Assembly (NCBI GenBank): GCA_020631735.1
Contig: CM036209.1
Coordinates: 2,827,451-2,891,450 of the forward strand
Origin: Saccharum officinarum
Taxonomy: Eukaryota > Streptophyta > Magnoliopsida > Poales > Poaceae
DNA: 64,000 nt
Reading direction: 5' to 3'
The first letter of the stretch is position 1; each line of letters starts with the position of its first letter. Position numbers and translations under genes: made by a program. Under the pieces are notes generated by a model. It saw only the letters and a list, made by a program, of their open reading frames with translations, had not been told where the DNA came from and searched no databases. Shown here piece after piece: positions 48,401-60,678 of this stretch.

Positions 48401-51217
48401 CTGCCCCCCTGCTACGCATCCACTTCCTCTTGGCCGCCTTGCTCCTTCTTCCCCTCTGCGCCTCCCCTCTACCACCTCTGCACATTGCCACTCCTCCAGT
48501 GTTGAGGTTCAACCAGCAGCTCAGAGGTGCGTCCCAACCATAAAGTGGCGCAGCGGCTTGAAGGGGGCACCTTGGAACTCTGGCTGCTGTGGTCCAGGTG
48601 CAGGAGCTGGTGCCTGGGGCTGAAGCTTGGATTGGAGGGAGGAGAAGTTGAGAGGAGGTTGTTCTCAAGTTGTGGGTTGGTGTTTGTGGTGTCGATCTGC
48701 AGATTAGGAAGAAGAAAGGAGCAAAGATTGGAAGGATCTAGCTTGTATGAGACTGGGAGTGGAGTCGGACTTGATTTGGGTGCATCTCACCCTGGTACTT
48801 TGCCTATCTGGGTGAGAAAGCGATGAAGTGGTGGAGTTGCTGCTTGAATCGATGGGAAAGAAACAGAGATGCAGAGGCTGGTGGTCTTGATCTGGTTTGG
48901 TCGATGGAGAACAAGGAGCAGAGGTGAATTCCAGGTGGATGGTGACAGCAGTTCTGTAGCAGAGGAAGGCACTTGTTTTGTGAGTTTATGGTGGACGGTT
49001 GGACAAGCTACTTGCTAGCATGAAGAAGCTGAGCTGAGGCATGCCTGTTCGCTGCTGGCCACCATAGGGCACGCTGTGTCAGGGTGGCTGTGCACAGCAG
49101 AGGCCAAGGTTGAGCGAGAGGGACGGGCAAGAGCGGCGACGAGGATGAGCTCTCCCCTTCTACTAAAGTCAATATGTGGGTCCCATAGGAAAGTATCAGT
49201 GAAAAGGTTGCCAAACATTTAGTTTTTTCCCCAGCAGTTGCTTCTCATAGCTTTTTCCATAAACCAACTTGTGCATGAGTTTAAGCTTGTGCCAAACAGG
49301 GCCTTCACAGAAAGTCACCCATTTTTTTTCTTTTAATCTGTTTTTTTAATCTTGTGACAGATGACTGCTTCAAGGATCCAGATTGCTGGTAGGTTCAAGC
49401 CCTGTGCTCACATGGGTTGTTTTGATTTAGAAGCTTTTATTCAAATAAACCAACGTTCCCGGAAGGTTTGACTATTTGGACTCAATACAACTTTACCTCA
49501 TCTTCTTGACCATATTGATTGAATCTTGTTTCATCTTTATCTAAATCAAACTTCGTTTCCTTGCTTGCAGTGGCAATGTCCAATTTGCCTGAAGAATTAC
49601 TCTCTAGAGAACATAATAATTGATCCTTACTTCAATCGCATCACTTCTTTGGTGAGTTTATAGTGGTGACGAAATAATGTTTTCAACTTTTCATGTCTAC
49701 GTTTTCAGGTGTGTATCGTTGCTGATTTGTTGCTTATTGGTGATACAGATCAAAAGCTGCGGAGATGATACGTCTGAAATTGATGTCAAGCCTGATGGTT
49801 CCTGGAGAGTTAAGGGCAGAGCTGAACTGAAGGACCTTATACAGTGGCATCAACCAGATGGTACTCTCTCTGTGGCCACAGATACAGCAGCCAAACCTGA
49901 AATTTGCATTGTAAAGCATGAGGTTAAAGAAGAGCTGCTGTCTGAAGAGGTCGGATGTCTTAAGTTGGGACTTAGGAAAAAAAGCAACGGCCGGTGGGAA
50001 ATTAGCAAGATAGGGGATGCTGATGTGGTGCCATCTTCTGGTAATGACCATTCAAGATACAATGAAAACAAAAACTGCATCACTCTCTCAAGCAATATTG
50101 GTGATACAAACATTGCAAATGAAGGTTATAATTTAGAGCCAGCAACAAATGGTGATCCTACGACCCATGTCCATGATCTTGATTCTTCATCCTCAGATCA
50201 AAATGGTCCTCCAGCATCAACAGGGCAGGATATAATAGTTTTGAGTGACTCAGACGATGATGATGTCATGGTGTTGTCTCCTGGTGCTGTGAACTGTGGC
50301 TCAACGCATGACACTGGAAGTCTGTTTCCACTCAACACACCTGAAAATTTAGGAGTGTGTAGCGAACAAACTAGTGTATGCCCAAAGGAAAGCTCATTTG
50401 TTGCATTAAGAGAAGGTTTTGGTGACCTGGGATTGTCCTTTTGGGAATGTCCTGGGAGTCCCCGAGATGATCCTACTTCCCAGATACTTGATACCAGTAC
50501 AAAGGCGACAGATAATCCAGGTGAAGTGGAAAACTACCCTGCCAATGATCAACCTAAGCAAGGCCCAGTTTCTGGGGCGGTAGCAGCAAACCCGGTGCCA
50601 GTGGAAGATGGACATGATAGCGCATTGCAACCTTGTTCATCAAATGAAAGAGATAGTGCCATGGGTCTTGCTAACCTGGGAGCGGACACTCAAACATGTG
50701 TTGACGTCCATTCTGACAAACAGACAGATGCCAGCACTAGTGGCTCTGATGAAGATTTAACTACTGCCAAAATTGCATCTAAGAAAAGGAGCGATCCTGG
50801 AGACAGAATAACAGCTTTAGATGGTATGGAAGAAGTCTTCACTCCTTTTGGTTTTGTGTGATTTGTTGTTATTATCTGTTCATTACAATGCTTTTTCTTG
50901 ATATATGCTTGTGCTTAGATGATTTGAATTGCGGCGTTGTTGCTACAATTTTTATCACCACCACTTTGCCACTGCCAAACGTATTGGAATCTGTGGCTTG
51001 TGGCACTTTTGAGTTGCTAATTTATTTGGTAACCATGCCTCTTCTTTTGTCCCTATAAGAAGATGTAAAATTTAATTCCTTGTGTGCAGGTTCACTTGTG
51101 GGAAGCTCAAACGAAGATGAGCGCGCCGGAGAGAGACGTGGTCCTTTCTCACCACCGCAGCAGTGGCGTTCAGTTCGACCAAGATTGATACTAGACATTG
51201 CCTCAGATTCTGATTAG
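42456..51217 (+). CDS. SIZ1: E3 SUMO-protein ligase SIZ1
   Basis: Transfers SUMO from the E2 SCE1 to nuclear substrates; plant SIZ1 acts in phosphate, heat, cold and ABA responses (known of the family). Sixteen GT-AG exons join in frame to 830 residues: 42456-42494, 42866-42946, 43199-43247, 43335-43398, 43509-43662, 43985-44124, 44419-44487, 45606-45693, 45883-45958, 46582-46655, 46807-46914, 47556-47717, 49361-49465, 49571-49651, 49749-50823, 51090-51217. SAP domain (about 11-50: [16 protein letters not shown]), PHD finger (114-172: CPCGDS ... WQHVGC ... FYCEVC), PINIT (about 195-345), SP-RING (about 364-425: C383, H385, C388, C406, C409), SUMO-interacting motif [11 protein letters not shown] (about 592) and a C-terminal [13 protein letters not shown]. 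The start ATG has context CCAACATGG. Two transposon insertions sit in introns 7 and 12. No lesion seen. SIZ1 versus the grass paralogue SIZ2 is not resolved. Confidence 0.95.
44772..45313. mobile_element. PIF/Harbinger MITE in SIZ1 intron 7
   Basis: GAGCATCTCCAGCAG and CTGCTGGAGATGCTC are perfect inverted ends; TTA flanks both sides (44769-44771 and 45314-45316). Further inverted phrases (ATTGGGGGAGAT / ATCTCCCCCAAT) lie inside. Removed by splicing. Confidence 0.88.
48229..49304. mobile_element. Non-autonomous TIR element in SIZ1 intron 12
   Basis: GGCCCTGTGTGGCAACAGCGC at the left and CTTGTGCCAAACAGGGCC at the right are inverted; AAAAAGCCGCTTCTC and its partner TTGCTTCTCATAGC lie just inside. 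The core is GC-rich with short ORFs on both strands and no recognised domain. It explains most of the unusually long intron 12. Confidence 0.65.
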
Positions 51218-52204
51218 CATACATTTGTGTTGGCTGCTGATGCCCGTTATAGAATATATGTAGCGGTCTCCTACCTGCTTTGTGTGTGGCTTGGAGAAAA
51301 TGAAGGGGTAGAGTGTGGATGGATGTCTAACGCATTAGGTCAGCGAGCTGGCGAGCAGTAATAGGCAGAGGCATCTCCTGTATTTGGAGATCCCAGCTCT
51401 GTTGGGTGGTAGAATGTGATGACAGGAGCAATATAGAGTAACTCAAAAAATGCAAAGACCAAGGAGCACCTTAATTACTGCGCGTTTCCAGGATAGTCTT
51501 CCGTTTTCCGCTTCTGAATAACTGCGTTTCACGCTTTCTCCGTCACGGTCGTTAAGGAAAAGCGCGTTCCACCCTTCCGGCTTCCAGGCACGCACATGCA
51601 AATCTGCCCCGCACACAAAACTTCTCCCGCCAGCGGGGCGCGCGCCATGCAGCCCCCGCTAACTGATGCGCTATTTTCTCTCTGAAAATTTTATCTTGTG
51701 CCAAACTGATTTTTTCCTCTTCGCGCGCGTGGAAAATTTTATCAACTGGGATAACATTGAGGAATTTGAGGGAGGCGTACTTGATTTGAACAACGATTTT
51801 GTTTGGGAGAGATGGAAGCAACGAAGTTGAACGACGTTGTTTTCAATAGTCTAACGGAACACGAGCCGTCCGAGGAGTTCGGCCGCCAGCCATAAATGGC
51901 CATCAATGACTTATTACTTGGCATGAATCAGCATTAATTTGACAACTATCAATGACAATCATATTACTTGGCATGATGACCATTCATCTTATTACTTGGC
52001 ATGAATCTGCATTACGCTTTGCCGGTTCGCGTAACTTGACTATGTTTTTCACTGTATTCACGTTGTCCTGCAAAACCTTAATCTTCCAATACATGTGGAA
52101 ATATGTCAATATGAATAACATATGTGTGTTAGATATGCTAGTTCTCCTGTTTTATATCTTAATTGACGGTCGGATTTGGTTGATAAGGAACCCCAACAAC
52201 AAGC
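51218..52204 (+). other. SIZ1 3' UTR then intergenic; short repeats
   Basis: The first 220-250 bases are the probable SIZ1 3' UTR. At 51906-52013 the phrase TATTACTTGGCATGA recurs three times with surrounding similarity. No gene is seen. Confidence 0.5.
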
Positions 52205-52620
52205 ACTTGTAGCCTATGAAACATCTCTGACACACTCTCATCTTTCTTCGTCTTGAAGCTAGTAAACTTCTCCTTGAAAATATATGCCTTTGCACTCTTC
52301 ACCGCTTGAGTGTCCTCATATAATTCTTCTAACTTCTTCCAAGCATCATGAGCTATCTCTAAATTCTTAATTTGCTCAAATACCCTCTCATCCATGACAT
52401 CATGAATAGCACTAAGAGCAATGTTATTGTTTTGGAGCTTTTCTTCTTCAGCCATGGTAGGTTGCGCCGGATTTGCAACCTCAAACTTGGTCTCCACCAC
52501 TTGCCATATCTTTCTATTGATTGATTTGAGATGAGTGGTCATCTTTGCTTTCCAATAGCCATAGTTTGTGCCATCAAATTGGGGACTTCTTGGTATTGTT
52601 GATATGAGCCATTTTAACAT
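52205..52620 (-). pseudogene. Copia gag N-terminal fragment
   Basis: The minus strand from Met 52620 reads FDGTNYGYWKAKMTTHL, AWKKLEELYEDTQAVKSAK and ESVSEMFHRLQVLV, the UBN2/DUF4219-type gag of plant Copia elements. Homology stops near 52205, where the element is broken; protease through RNase H are absent. It lies just inside a primer binding site and LTR end, so it belongs to the same family as the Copia solo LTRs. Confidence 0.85.
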
Positions 52621-52654
52621 CGTAGGTTTTTAAGCCTCAAAGAATGGTGACCAC

Positions 52655-52711
52655 GGCTCTGATACCACTTGTAAGGTCCTAAAATGGCTAGAGGAGGGTG
52701 AATAGCCTAAT
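52655..52711 (-). mobile_element. Copia 5' LTR end plus Met-tRNA primer site
   Basis: In element sense the LTR ends CTAGCCATTTTAGGACCTTACA-like sequence (52711-52670), followed by AGTGGTATCAGAGCC (52669-52655), a Met-tRNA primer site. The rest of the LTR is cut off at 52712 by a CACTA-type terminus. Confidence 0.85.
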
Positions 52712-52900
52712 CACTACTACAGAAAGTTAATCACTGCCGGCTCCAGAACCCCAATTACCGCCGGTTTTGGCCCCCGTTGGTGTATGTCGGCGGTGATCGG
52801 CGACCATTATCTCCGCCGGTAGAGGGCCTGTGGTGACGATATTTTACCATCGTCGGTCCGACATACCATATGGCGGTGACGGTATCTTACCACCGCCGGC
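52712..52900 (+). mobile_element. Left end of a CACTA (En/Spm) element
   Basis: Begins CACTACTACAGAAAG, the CACTA terminal sequence, and continues with subterminal motifs CACTGCCGG, CGCCGGT and GCGGTGA. Interrupted at 52901 by the Athila-type LTR. Confidence 0.75.
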
Positions 52901-53585
52901 TGTTGATGGCCACTAAACACCTATTTTAGCCATCAACAATGCATACATTTCAAGGGAAAATCAACATAAAATGGAAAGATTTGGTTTATTACTAATGAAA
53001 TTCCACTTGTACATGAGATTTATTTGAATGTAGGAAAAACAGGGAAAATGGAGAAAAATATGCAGCATGGAGGCAGTAGGACGTGGCAGGGGCCACTGGG
53101 CCCACACTACCACGCCGGCCGGCACCTATGTGGCGCCGCCTGGCCCCACATTGTCCCCGTCCACGTCATCGATCCATGGGACGCCTCCTACATTGCATCA
53201 CAAGCGTCCATTTCATGCCGGTTTGAGCAGTGGCCATGATTCACTCACCGTGGATCCATGGACCCATTGTCATTCACTTGGAGGCCATTAACCAACATTG
53301 CAACCACCTATGAACCAAAATTCCACATGTGCTGCAATAGGAACCAACTTGGAGAGGTAACCAAGACCCTACGATGCAAAGGCGGTGCATTGGAGGGTCG
53401 GGCGACGCCCTCACTAGGCCACCCGGCGCCCAAGGAAGCTCCACCGCCTCTCCTCGGCCTACAAATACCTCCTGCTCCTTAGTGCTATAAGTAGATGTGT
53501 TCTCCGTAGTTGTAAAGCGTCCCAAGTAGAATCATTTTCTCTACTCCTAAGTTTAGGTTAGTAGGTGAGAGTGAGAGTGAAGAAG

Positions 53586-55534
53586 TGTAAGGTCCAAAAA
53601 GGCTAGAGGGGGGGTGAATAGCCTAATTAAAACTTCTACAAGAATTACTTAACCACGAGTTAGTACGAAAGGTGGCGAGGCAAAAGCACTAGCTCTAACT
53701 AATTAAGCAAGCCACCTACACAAGTCTAGTACAAAGCTATTCACTAAACACAACAACAACTATAAGCTAGAAACGAGAAGTAATACGAGAGAAGAGCTTC
53801 AAGTGATTATACCGCCGTGAAGAGAAGAGAAATACCAATCAATCAATTATACAAGAGAAATCCTCGGGAAGAGAATGACACAAGAATTTATCCCGAGGTT
53901 CACTTGCTTCCCGGCAAGCTACTCCCCGTTGTGGCGATACACCCACTTGTCGGTTCGCGAGCTAATCGACTATTAAGAGTCGAGCCCTCGGCGGGCGCCG
54001 CACAACCGCACACAAGATGGGGATCCTCCAAGCCACGAGCTCCACTAGAGTATCCAATTTGCGAACTCCCGCGGGGAAGGATCAAGAACCCCTTACAACA
54101 CTTGGTGAAGGCTCCAACAATCTCCAATTGCGAGCTCAATCACCTCCGCTGCTCCAAGCCGTCTACCGTGTCGGGAAACACGGAAGAGTAACAAGAAATC
54201 CGCAGCAACTCGAAGATCAAGTGCCTCTAGAATGCAACTCTCAAGCAATGCACTTGAATCTCACTCAATCTCACTCAAGATGTGCAACTATGCAAAGAGA
54301 TGAGTGGAGGGGTTGTTCTCTAGCTCAAAGTATGTCTCTAGTTCTCAAAATGTGCAAGAGTTGCCCTCAAACCCTGGACATCCTCTATTTATAACGAAGG
54401 GGTACGCAACTAGCCGTTACAGACGACGCAGCAAAAACGTGCTGACCGGACGCTCCGGTCAGGGTGACCGGACGCGTCCGGTCACTACACGACAAACGTG
54501 AACAGTGCGCGTCAGAACTAGCCGTTGCCCTGACCGGACACGCTCAACCGAGTGACCGGACGTGACAGTGCCAGCGTCCGGTCGTGTTCCAGTAAGCTCC
54601 AGCTACGACCGGACGCGTCCGATCGCACGTGATCGGACGCGCCGCGCGTCCGATCGGCGCTACGCTGCGCTCGGCCTCTCTGGAAGCTTGACCGGACGCT
54701 CCGGTCCCGTGAAGGACCGGACGCGCCGGTCGCGCGCTTTTCTTTTACGCCCAGTTGAACTGACCGGACGCGCTGGTCAGGCCAGACCAGCGTCCGGTCA
54801 AAAACCCTAGCGCTCGCGCCACGTTGAACTGACCGGACGCGTCCGGTCAAACCGTGACCGCGTCCGGTGCAGCGTCCGGTCAACGCAGTGACCTCCTTTC
54901 GCCTTCGTTTCTTTTCTGACTTTTGGCGTAGTAGAAAATAGGCATTTCATTTCTCCAAAAAGCGCCGAATCCCGCCTCGCAAGCTCGGCGGGAGGGAGAG
55001 AGGAACCCAAACCCCTCTCTACCGCTCAAACTCCACCGCCTTCTCAAACGTGCTAACACCACCAAGTGTACACCACAAAAGTGCATGTGTGTTAGCATTT
55101 CACAATCATTTTCAAGGCGTTATGTTAGCTTTTTACTAGATCCTAATGCATATGCTCAAGACATTGATCTAGTGGCACTTGATTTCCGAGCTAACCGTGA
55201 TTGCCCCTCTTGATAGTCGGCTATGTATCCTAAACCCGATCAATCACTTCTCTACTCATCTTAGACCGGCAAAAGGAAAACCCTATGATTATACCTTTGC
55301 CTTGCGCTCTTAGATCCTTCTCTTTCACTTGATCATCATGTCCTTTCTTTTATGTGCATCTCCATCATGATCATCATTTCATGTCCATGCACCATCTCTT
55401 TGTGATCTTGTGGCTACCACTCCTTGCCACATACACCTTCATCACATGTGTTGCTTATGCCTAACTCAAAACACTTAACACATGGCATTAGCAACTTGGT
55501 GTCATTAATTACCAAAACCAAACTTGGGCTTTCA
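53586..55534 (-). mobile_element. Copia solo LTR (copy 3), nested in the Athila-type LTR
   Basis: 1949 bp, TGTAAGGTCC ... GGGCTTTCA on the plus strand, flanked by AGAAG (53581-53585 and 55535-55539). Reverse orientation relative to copy 2. The palindrome array is at about 54440-54880 and the TATA box at about 54385-54396. Confidence 0.92.
54440..54880 (-). repeat. GACCGGACG / CGTCCGGTC array in Copia LTR copy 3
   Basis: About fifteen half-sites in both orientations, including full palindromes GACCGGACGCGTCCGGTC at about 54469 and 54831. As in copy 2, the array lies between the LTR start and the TATA box. Confidence 0.88.
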
Positions 55535-56308
55535 AGAAGAGAGAGCTAGGAGCTTAGGAGTCGTCCTCGGGAGTTCTTCTATAAACTTTGTAAGCTACTC
55601 TTGCTTTCTATTTATATTTCCTTTAGTACTTGTCTTTACTTTCATGCATTTACTTTCTTGCAATTAGAGTAAAGTAATGTGTGAATATTTCGATCATATC
55701 TTGTTTAGTAGTTAGTTTCCGATATACGGGATCCTCGTCACTAGTTGGTGCTCTGATTTTAGCGCTAGGTTAGAGTAGTATCACTTAGTGTAAGCGTGGT
55801 GCTTAGAATATAGGATACCTAGGATTGTGGCTAGTTCTCCGGATAGATTGTGATAGGTGGCAAGTGGTGACAGCCTTGTCCATCCTTTGTATTCCACCAC
55901 ATTAGGACTAGTTATTAAATCATAGGGCTCGTGGTGCTTTGTGCCTAATCAACCTTCGGGTGGGTTTAGGGCAGGTACGCCTCGAAGTATATTCTCATTA
56001 CTAGACAATTGATAGGATCACATTAAGGTAGTACTATAATTAGCTTCACTTACTCTGTGACCGTAGTAGTAGTAGTTTTATTTTATTTTATTTTATTTTA
56101 GTAGTTTAGTTTAGTTTCATTTATTCCATCACATTCATACCTAGGTAATTCACTAAAATCTACTCAACATTTGTCTGAGTCATACTACGCCTTCTATGTG
56201 GAAATAAATACGATACTTGGTTTACTCCAAGTGAAATGCTACATCGATATATTCTGTGTGCTTGCGGAATTATTCCAATAGTAGTTAAGAAATATCAACA
56301 GACATTTC

Positions 56309-56325
56309 TGGCGCCATTGCTAGGG
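56309..56325 (+). other. Primer binding site of the Athila-type element
   Basis: TGGCGCCATTGCTAGGG lies eight bases after the LTR. It resembles the TGGCGCCGTTGCCGGGG site used by Athila/Tat elements (tRNA-Asp in family descriptions). Confidence 0.75.
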
Positions 56326-56415
56326 AAGGCATTGGCCTAGATATTTGCTTAGCATAGTTTTAGTGATTTTTCCTAGTTTAGATTCCTACTTGCTTTATAT
56401 TAGACAAAGTAAAGT

Positions 56416-58714
56416 ATGGGTGGATTCAATTTGACAGAATATTTCCATGACGATCCTGAGGCCATCCTTCGAAGGGCGAGAGCTAGTCTCACCCCTCCTC
56501 GGAGAAACCCTCATTCGATCCGTCCAACTCTTCCACCAACAGACCCAGTCCATTCAGAGATTTCAACTGGCCTAGGTTAGTCAGAAATCCTTGATGAACC
56601 AGTCTTTTTAGAACCCCCATCCACAGAGCCTATTCGTCCTAGCAGCATTGCATCAACCAGTTCTGGTGCATCTGTTAAGGCTATTCACTATTATTCATTT
56701 CCTACCATCTCCAATGTAGCTGTAGGTCCCAAAATTCTTAGCGGAAAAGAAGAGTTTGTGCTTAAGCCCACACTAATAACCATGGTGCAAGCCAACCCTT
56801 TTCATGGCAAACCTTTCGAGGATACCAATGCTCATCTTCAGAATTTTTTGGAGATTTGCAACACAATCTCGATTAGAGGAGTCCCAGACGCCATTAGACT
56901 CTGACTCTTTCCTTTCGTATTGCTCGAAAAAGCGAAGCATTGGTTCTATTCCAACGCGGGAACCTTGAATACTTGGGAGAAGTGTTCTAACGACTTCCTG
57001 GTCAAGTTCTTCCCCGTTGGAAAAACAAATCTTCTTTGTAGCAAAATTTCTAACTTCCAACAACAAGCCTGAGAATCTATTCCGGAGGCATGGGAGCGAC
57101 TCCAGGAGTACGTTCATGCATGCCCCCATCACAGAATGGAGGATTGGTTGCTTATCCAAAACTTCTATCAAGGACTTTCAATGGAGTCCTGACAACACCT
57201 TGATGCTGTTGCCGGAGGGGCATTCTTTTCCCTGAAGGTTGGGCAAGCTAAGGAGTTGATCGAGAAAATGGTAGAAAACCAAGGATGGACTGATGAACAT
57301 TTGAAAGGGATGTCCCATAGTCATGAAGTTAACTCCGTATCTATGGAATATGTTTTAAATAAGTTAGAAGAAAGAGCAAATTGGAAAAGAGATCATGCCA
57401 CTATAGAACACTTTGTTGCCAAGCAGCCGTAGGTAGGCCTGACATGTGAGGAATGTGGAGGCATAAATCACACTAGTGATCTTTGCCCCAGTAGAGACCT
57501 TAAGTCCCTTCTTAATGATGGTGGATATATATGGACCACCACCACCACAGCCATACCAAAGGTGGAATCCGCGAATTAATCAAGGCAATTTACCCATTCA
57601 TCCTTCCGATTATTCTTCTCTCAGAGACCTTGTCTTTAGCTAAGCCAAAATAAATGAGCAAATTCATGCCAAATTGCTTGACCATGATAGGATCTTAGGA
57701 GATATTCATGCTAGGCTCGATGAATTTTCTTTAGTTCTAGGACATCAGCTTAACTTTAATGAAAAGCAAGCTAGAAAATCAATTATCTATTTTGATTTAA
57801 AAAATCTCACATAATGAAGAAGTTAGTGCTATAACCACGATAGGTGGAAAAACCACTCGTGATCCACCATATCTTGAAGCTACAAAGAATAAAGTAGTAA
57901 TCAAAGTCCCAGCCGAAAAGGAAACCCCAGTTGAGCCCCAAGAAAAGGAAAAGACAACTCCTCATGAATTCTATAATACAGAGGTGTTGCCATTTCCGAA
58001 GCGCAACCGAAAAACAATGGAAGATGAACAATTCAAGAAATTTATAGACAAATCCAAAAATTATATCTACATATACCATTAATTGACGCTATGCAAGTTC
58101 CTATATATTCTAAATATTTAAAGGATATACTTAATAAAAAGAAGCCATTGCCAAGCGTAGAGGTAATGAGATTAACCGAGGAGTGTAGTGCAGCCATACT
58201 TAACCAACTGCCCGAAAAGAAAAAGGACCCATGGAATCCTACTATTTCATGCTCCATCGGTACCCAACAATTCGACCAAGCCCTCTACGATCTTGGAGCC
58301 AGCGTCAATGTCATGCCAAAGGTAGTGTATGACAAATTAAATCATAATTCATTATCCCCAACCACAATGTGTTTGCAGTTGGCCGATCAATCAGTCCAAT
58401 ATCCGGCAGGAATAGCGGAAGATATTCATGTCAAGATAAGGAGTTGTTTTGTTCCATAAGATTTTTTGGTGTTGGATATTAGTGCCGACACTAAAACCCC
58501 ACTAATCTTGGGAAGACCATTTTTAAGCACCACAAATTCCCACATTGATGTTGGAGCCAGAGAAATTCATCTCAATATAAATGGCAAGGAAGAAATATTC
58601 CATTTCAAACCAAGACCGGAGCAATGTTCGTCGGTGGAATTAAAACCTCCCGACATATCCATCATTCATGAACAGGAGGATGATTCCATCATTCACGGGA
58701 GCAAGCCACCATAG
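56416..58714 (+). pseudogene. Athila-type gag-protease, multiply stopped
   Basis: Starts MGGFNLTEYFHDDPEAILRR. The capsid domain (NFLEICNTISIRGVPDAIR, AKHWFYSN, ISNFQQQ, EAWERLQEY) spans about 56830-57200, a zinc knuckle CEECGGINHTSDLC is near 57449, and the aspartic-protease-like region DLGASVNVMPKVVYD at about 58290 runs on to LILGRPFLSTT. At least six in-frame stops (for example near 56577, 56900, 57070, 57430 and 58458) prevent expression. Confidence 0.85.
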
Positions 58715-59232
58715 ATCATTTGCATGAAAGGAATCCGAGGAGCTAAATCGAGGTGAGTTAAGCAAAGGTATGCATCTAATCCCTATTTATTTTCACTAAG
58801 CATCATCATTTCATGCTAAACTTTGCTTAGGACCATGCTTAAAATGTCAAAAATAATTAAGGGGAGGGATTAGGTGGACGCTCGGCCATGCATGGCCGCC
58901 GGCCGGCCCCACCTCTGCCCCCTCTTGTCCACTCTCACCTCTATTCACTCCTCCATGCACGCGAAGAGCAAAGCCAAGGCAAAAATCTAGAGATTCTTTT
59001 GTTCTTTGCTCTCCACTCACCTTGTTCTTGCCTCCAACATTTCCAATCCTTCCTTTCACCTCTTGGCATTTTGCTTTCACTCATTCACCTGGTGGCACAC
59101 TTGTGAGGGCATCTAGGAGGGAATCCATGCATGAAGTGGTCGAAATGCCACTAAGGGGGGCCGGCCGGCGCCCTACCCTGGTGCCTTTGGCACTTTGCTC
59201 TCTCTCCCACTCATTTGTGTCATTGTGAAACT

Positions 59233-59233
<1 letters not shown>

Positions 59234-59272
<39 letters not shown>

Positions 59273-59291
59273 ACCACCACCACCACCACCA
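59234..59291. repeat. (CA)n and (CAC)n microsatellite
   Basis: About eighteen CA units followed by seven CAC units, inside the Athila-type element between its protease remnant and ATHILA ORF. Confidence 0.95.
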
Positions 59292-59504
59292 GCATTTCCA
59301 TGTCCAAGAGCTAAAGTTCCACTCTCCCCTTCCCCTTCGTACTCCACAACATGAGCATGTTTGCTTAAGTCATTAAGCAAGTGCATTATTAGGAGAAGGA
59401 GAAGCATCGTGGTGGTGATCCACTCATCACACAAGGGAGTAACTAATTTATTTACTAATCCTTAACCCCTCTCTTGTCTCTAGCTTGTTCTTGCTTGTAG
59501 GATC

Positions 59505-60678
59505 ATGGACAAAATCAAGAATGCCATAGGCCTTGGGAAGAAAAAGAAGAAGGCCAACAAGCATATTCGTTTCCCGTCGGATGACAATTCCACATTGGGA
59601 AGCCAAAGCAATCAAGGAAGCAATGCTATGTCTGTTGATCAAGCAAGCCAAGCAAGTGGAGAGGCACCAATTCATGTTCTCACGAGCAATGAGCACATCA
59701 TCTTGGTGGACGATTGGGAAAGGCAAGCTCTCCGCATGATCAAGGACCGAACGTTCCACCACACCCACGCCTTCGACCATGACTTCATGAATCGCACATG
59801 TATGATAATTGAATTCCATGCTATTTTCGGTGTGATAGATTGGGAACATTTTTGGCAGGTTAATGAAGATGGGCGTAGGGAGCTTACTATAGAATTTTTA
59901 TGCACGCTCACTAGAACCGCAACTCATGTTACATTTAGATTATTCGGTGAGCAATATACCTACACATGGAAGAATTTTAGCATTCTACTAGGCTTTGATA
60001 AAAATTGCAATACCAACTTAGATAGAGTCATAGAAGGATTTGATAGAGTAGATTTTTGGAGAGAAATTAGTGATAAGGATAGCTCTACTCAACTTAGGAC
60101 TAGTGAAATTCATAATCCTACTTTGCGCTTTATGCAACGATGGCTTGCCATAACTTTGTTTCCTAGGACCGAGCTTCGCACCGTTAGAGTAGAAGAAATG
60201 AAAATCATTTATGCCATGGTTAATAAAATTCATATTTCTCCTGTTGTTGGCATGATAGATTATTGGCTAGGAACTTTTACACGTGATGAATATGTTGAGT
60301 GCACCTCTTTGATCACTAGACTTGCAAGAAACATGGGATTGCTTGATAGGGCCTTAATTAATTATATACCCACTGATAGAGTCCTTCTTGATTACTATCA
60401 CTTTTTCCAAGCACGCATGACAAAAATGGATCAAGAAGATGAATCTTATGTCATGAATTATCAAGGGGTATGTTAATGAAGTTCGTTTGCCCAACATGCA
60501 ACTTTGGCTTGGTAATGTTGACCGACTAACCCTCCCATTGGAGACCATAGAGGCATACAACCGTATGATTGCAAGTGAAATGCAGGTGACAGGGAGGATG
60601 ACAAGGATGCAAGTCGCTGCCGCTCGAGCTGCCGCACAAGCTCTGGCCGAAGAAGAAGCTAGAGAAGCTACCTATTGA
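59505..60678 (+). CDS. ATHILA ORF-1 family protein of the retrotransposon (one frameshift)
   Basis: A 323-codon open frame starts MDKIKNAIGLGKKKKKANK and contains HDFMNRTCMIIEFHAIFGV, FLCTLTRTATHVTFRLFGE, LRFMQRWLAITLFPRTELR and an end typical of the Pfam ATHILA ORF-1 family. Its function is unknown. The frame stops at 60476; the family-like continuation LPNMQLWLGNVDRLTLPLE to 60678 is in another frame, so a single-base shift near 60465 separates them. The open frame contrasts with the heavily stopped gag-protease region of the same element. Confidence 0.75.

Larger units (their letters stand above)
52901..56300 (+). repeat. 5' LTR of the Athila-type element, interrupted
   Basis: TGTTGATGGCC ... 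AATATCAACA with a Copia solo LTR inserted at 53586. The first 596 bases align with 62636-63233. Confidence 0.88.
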
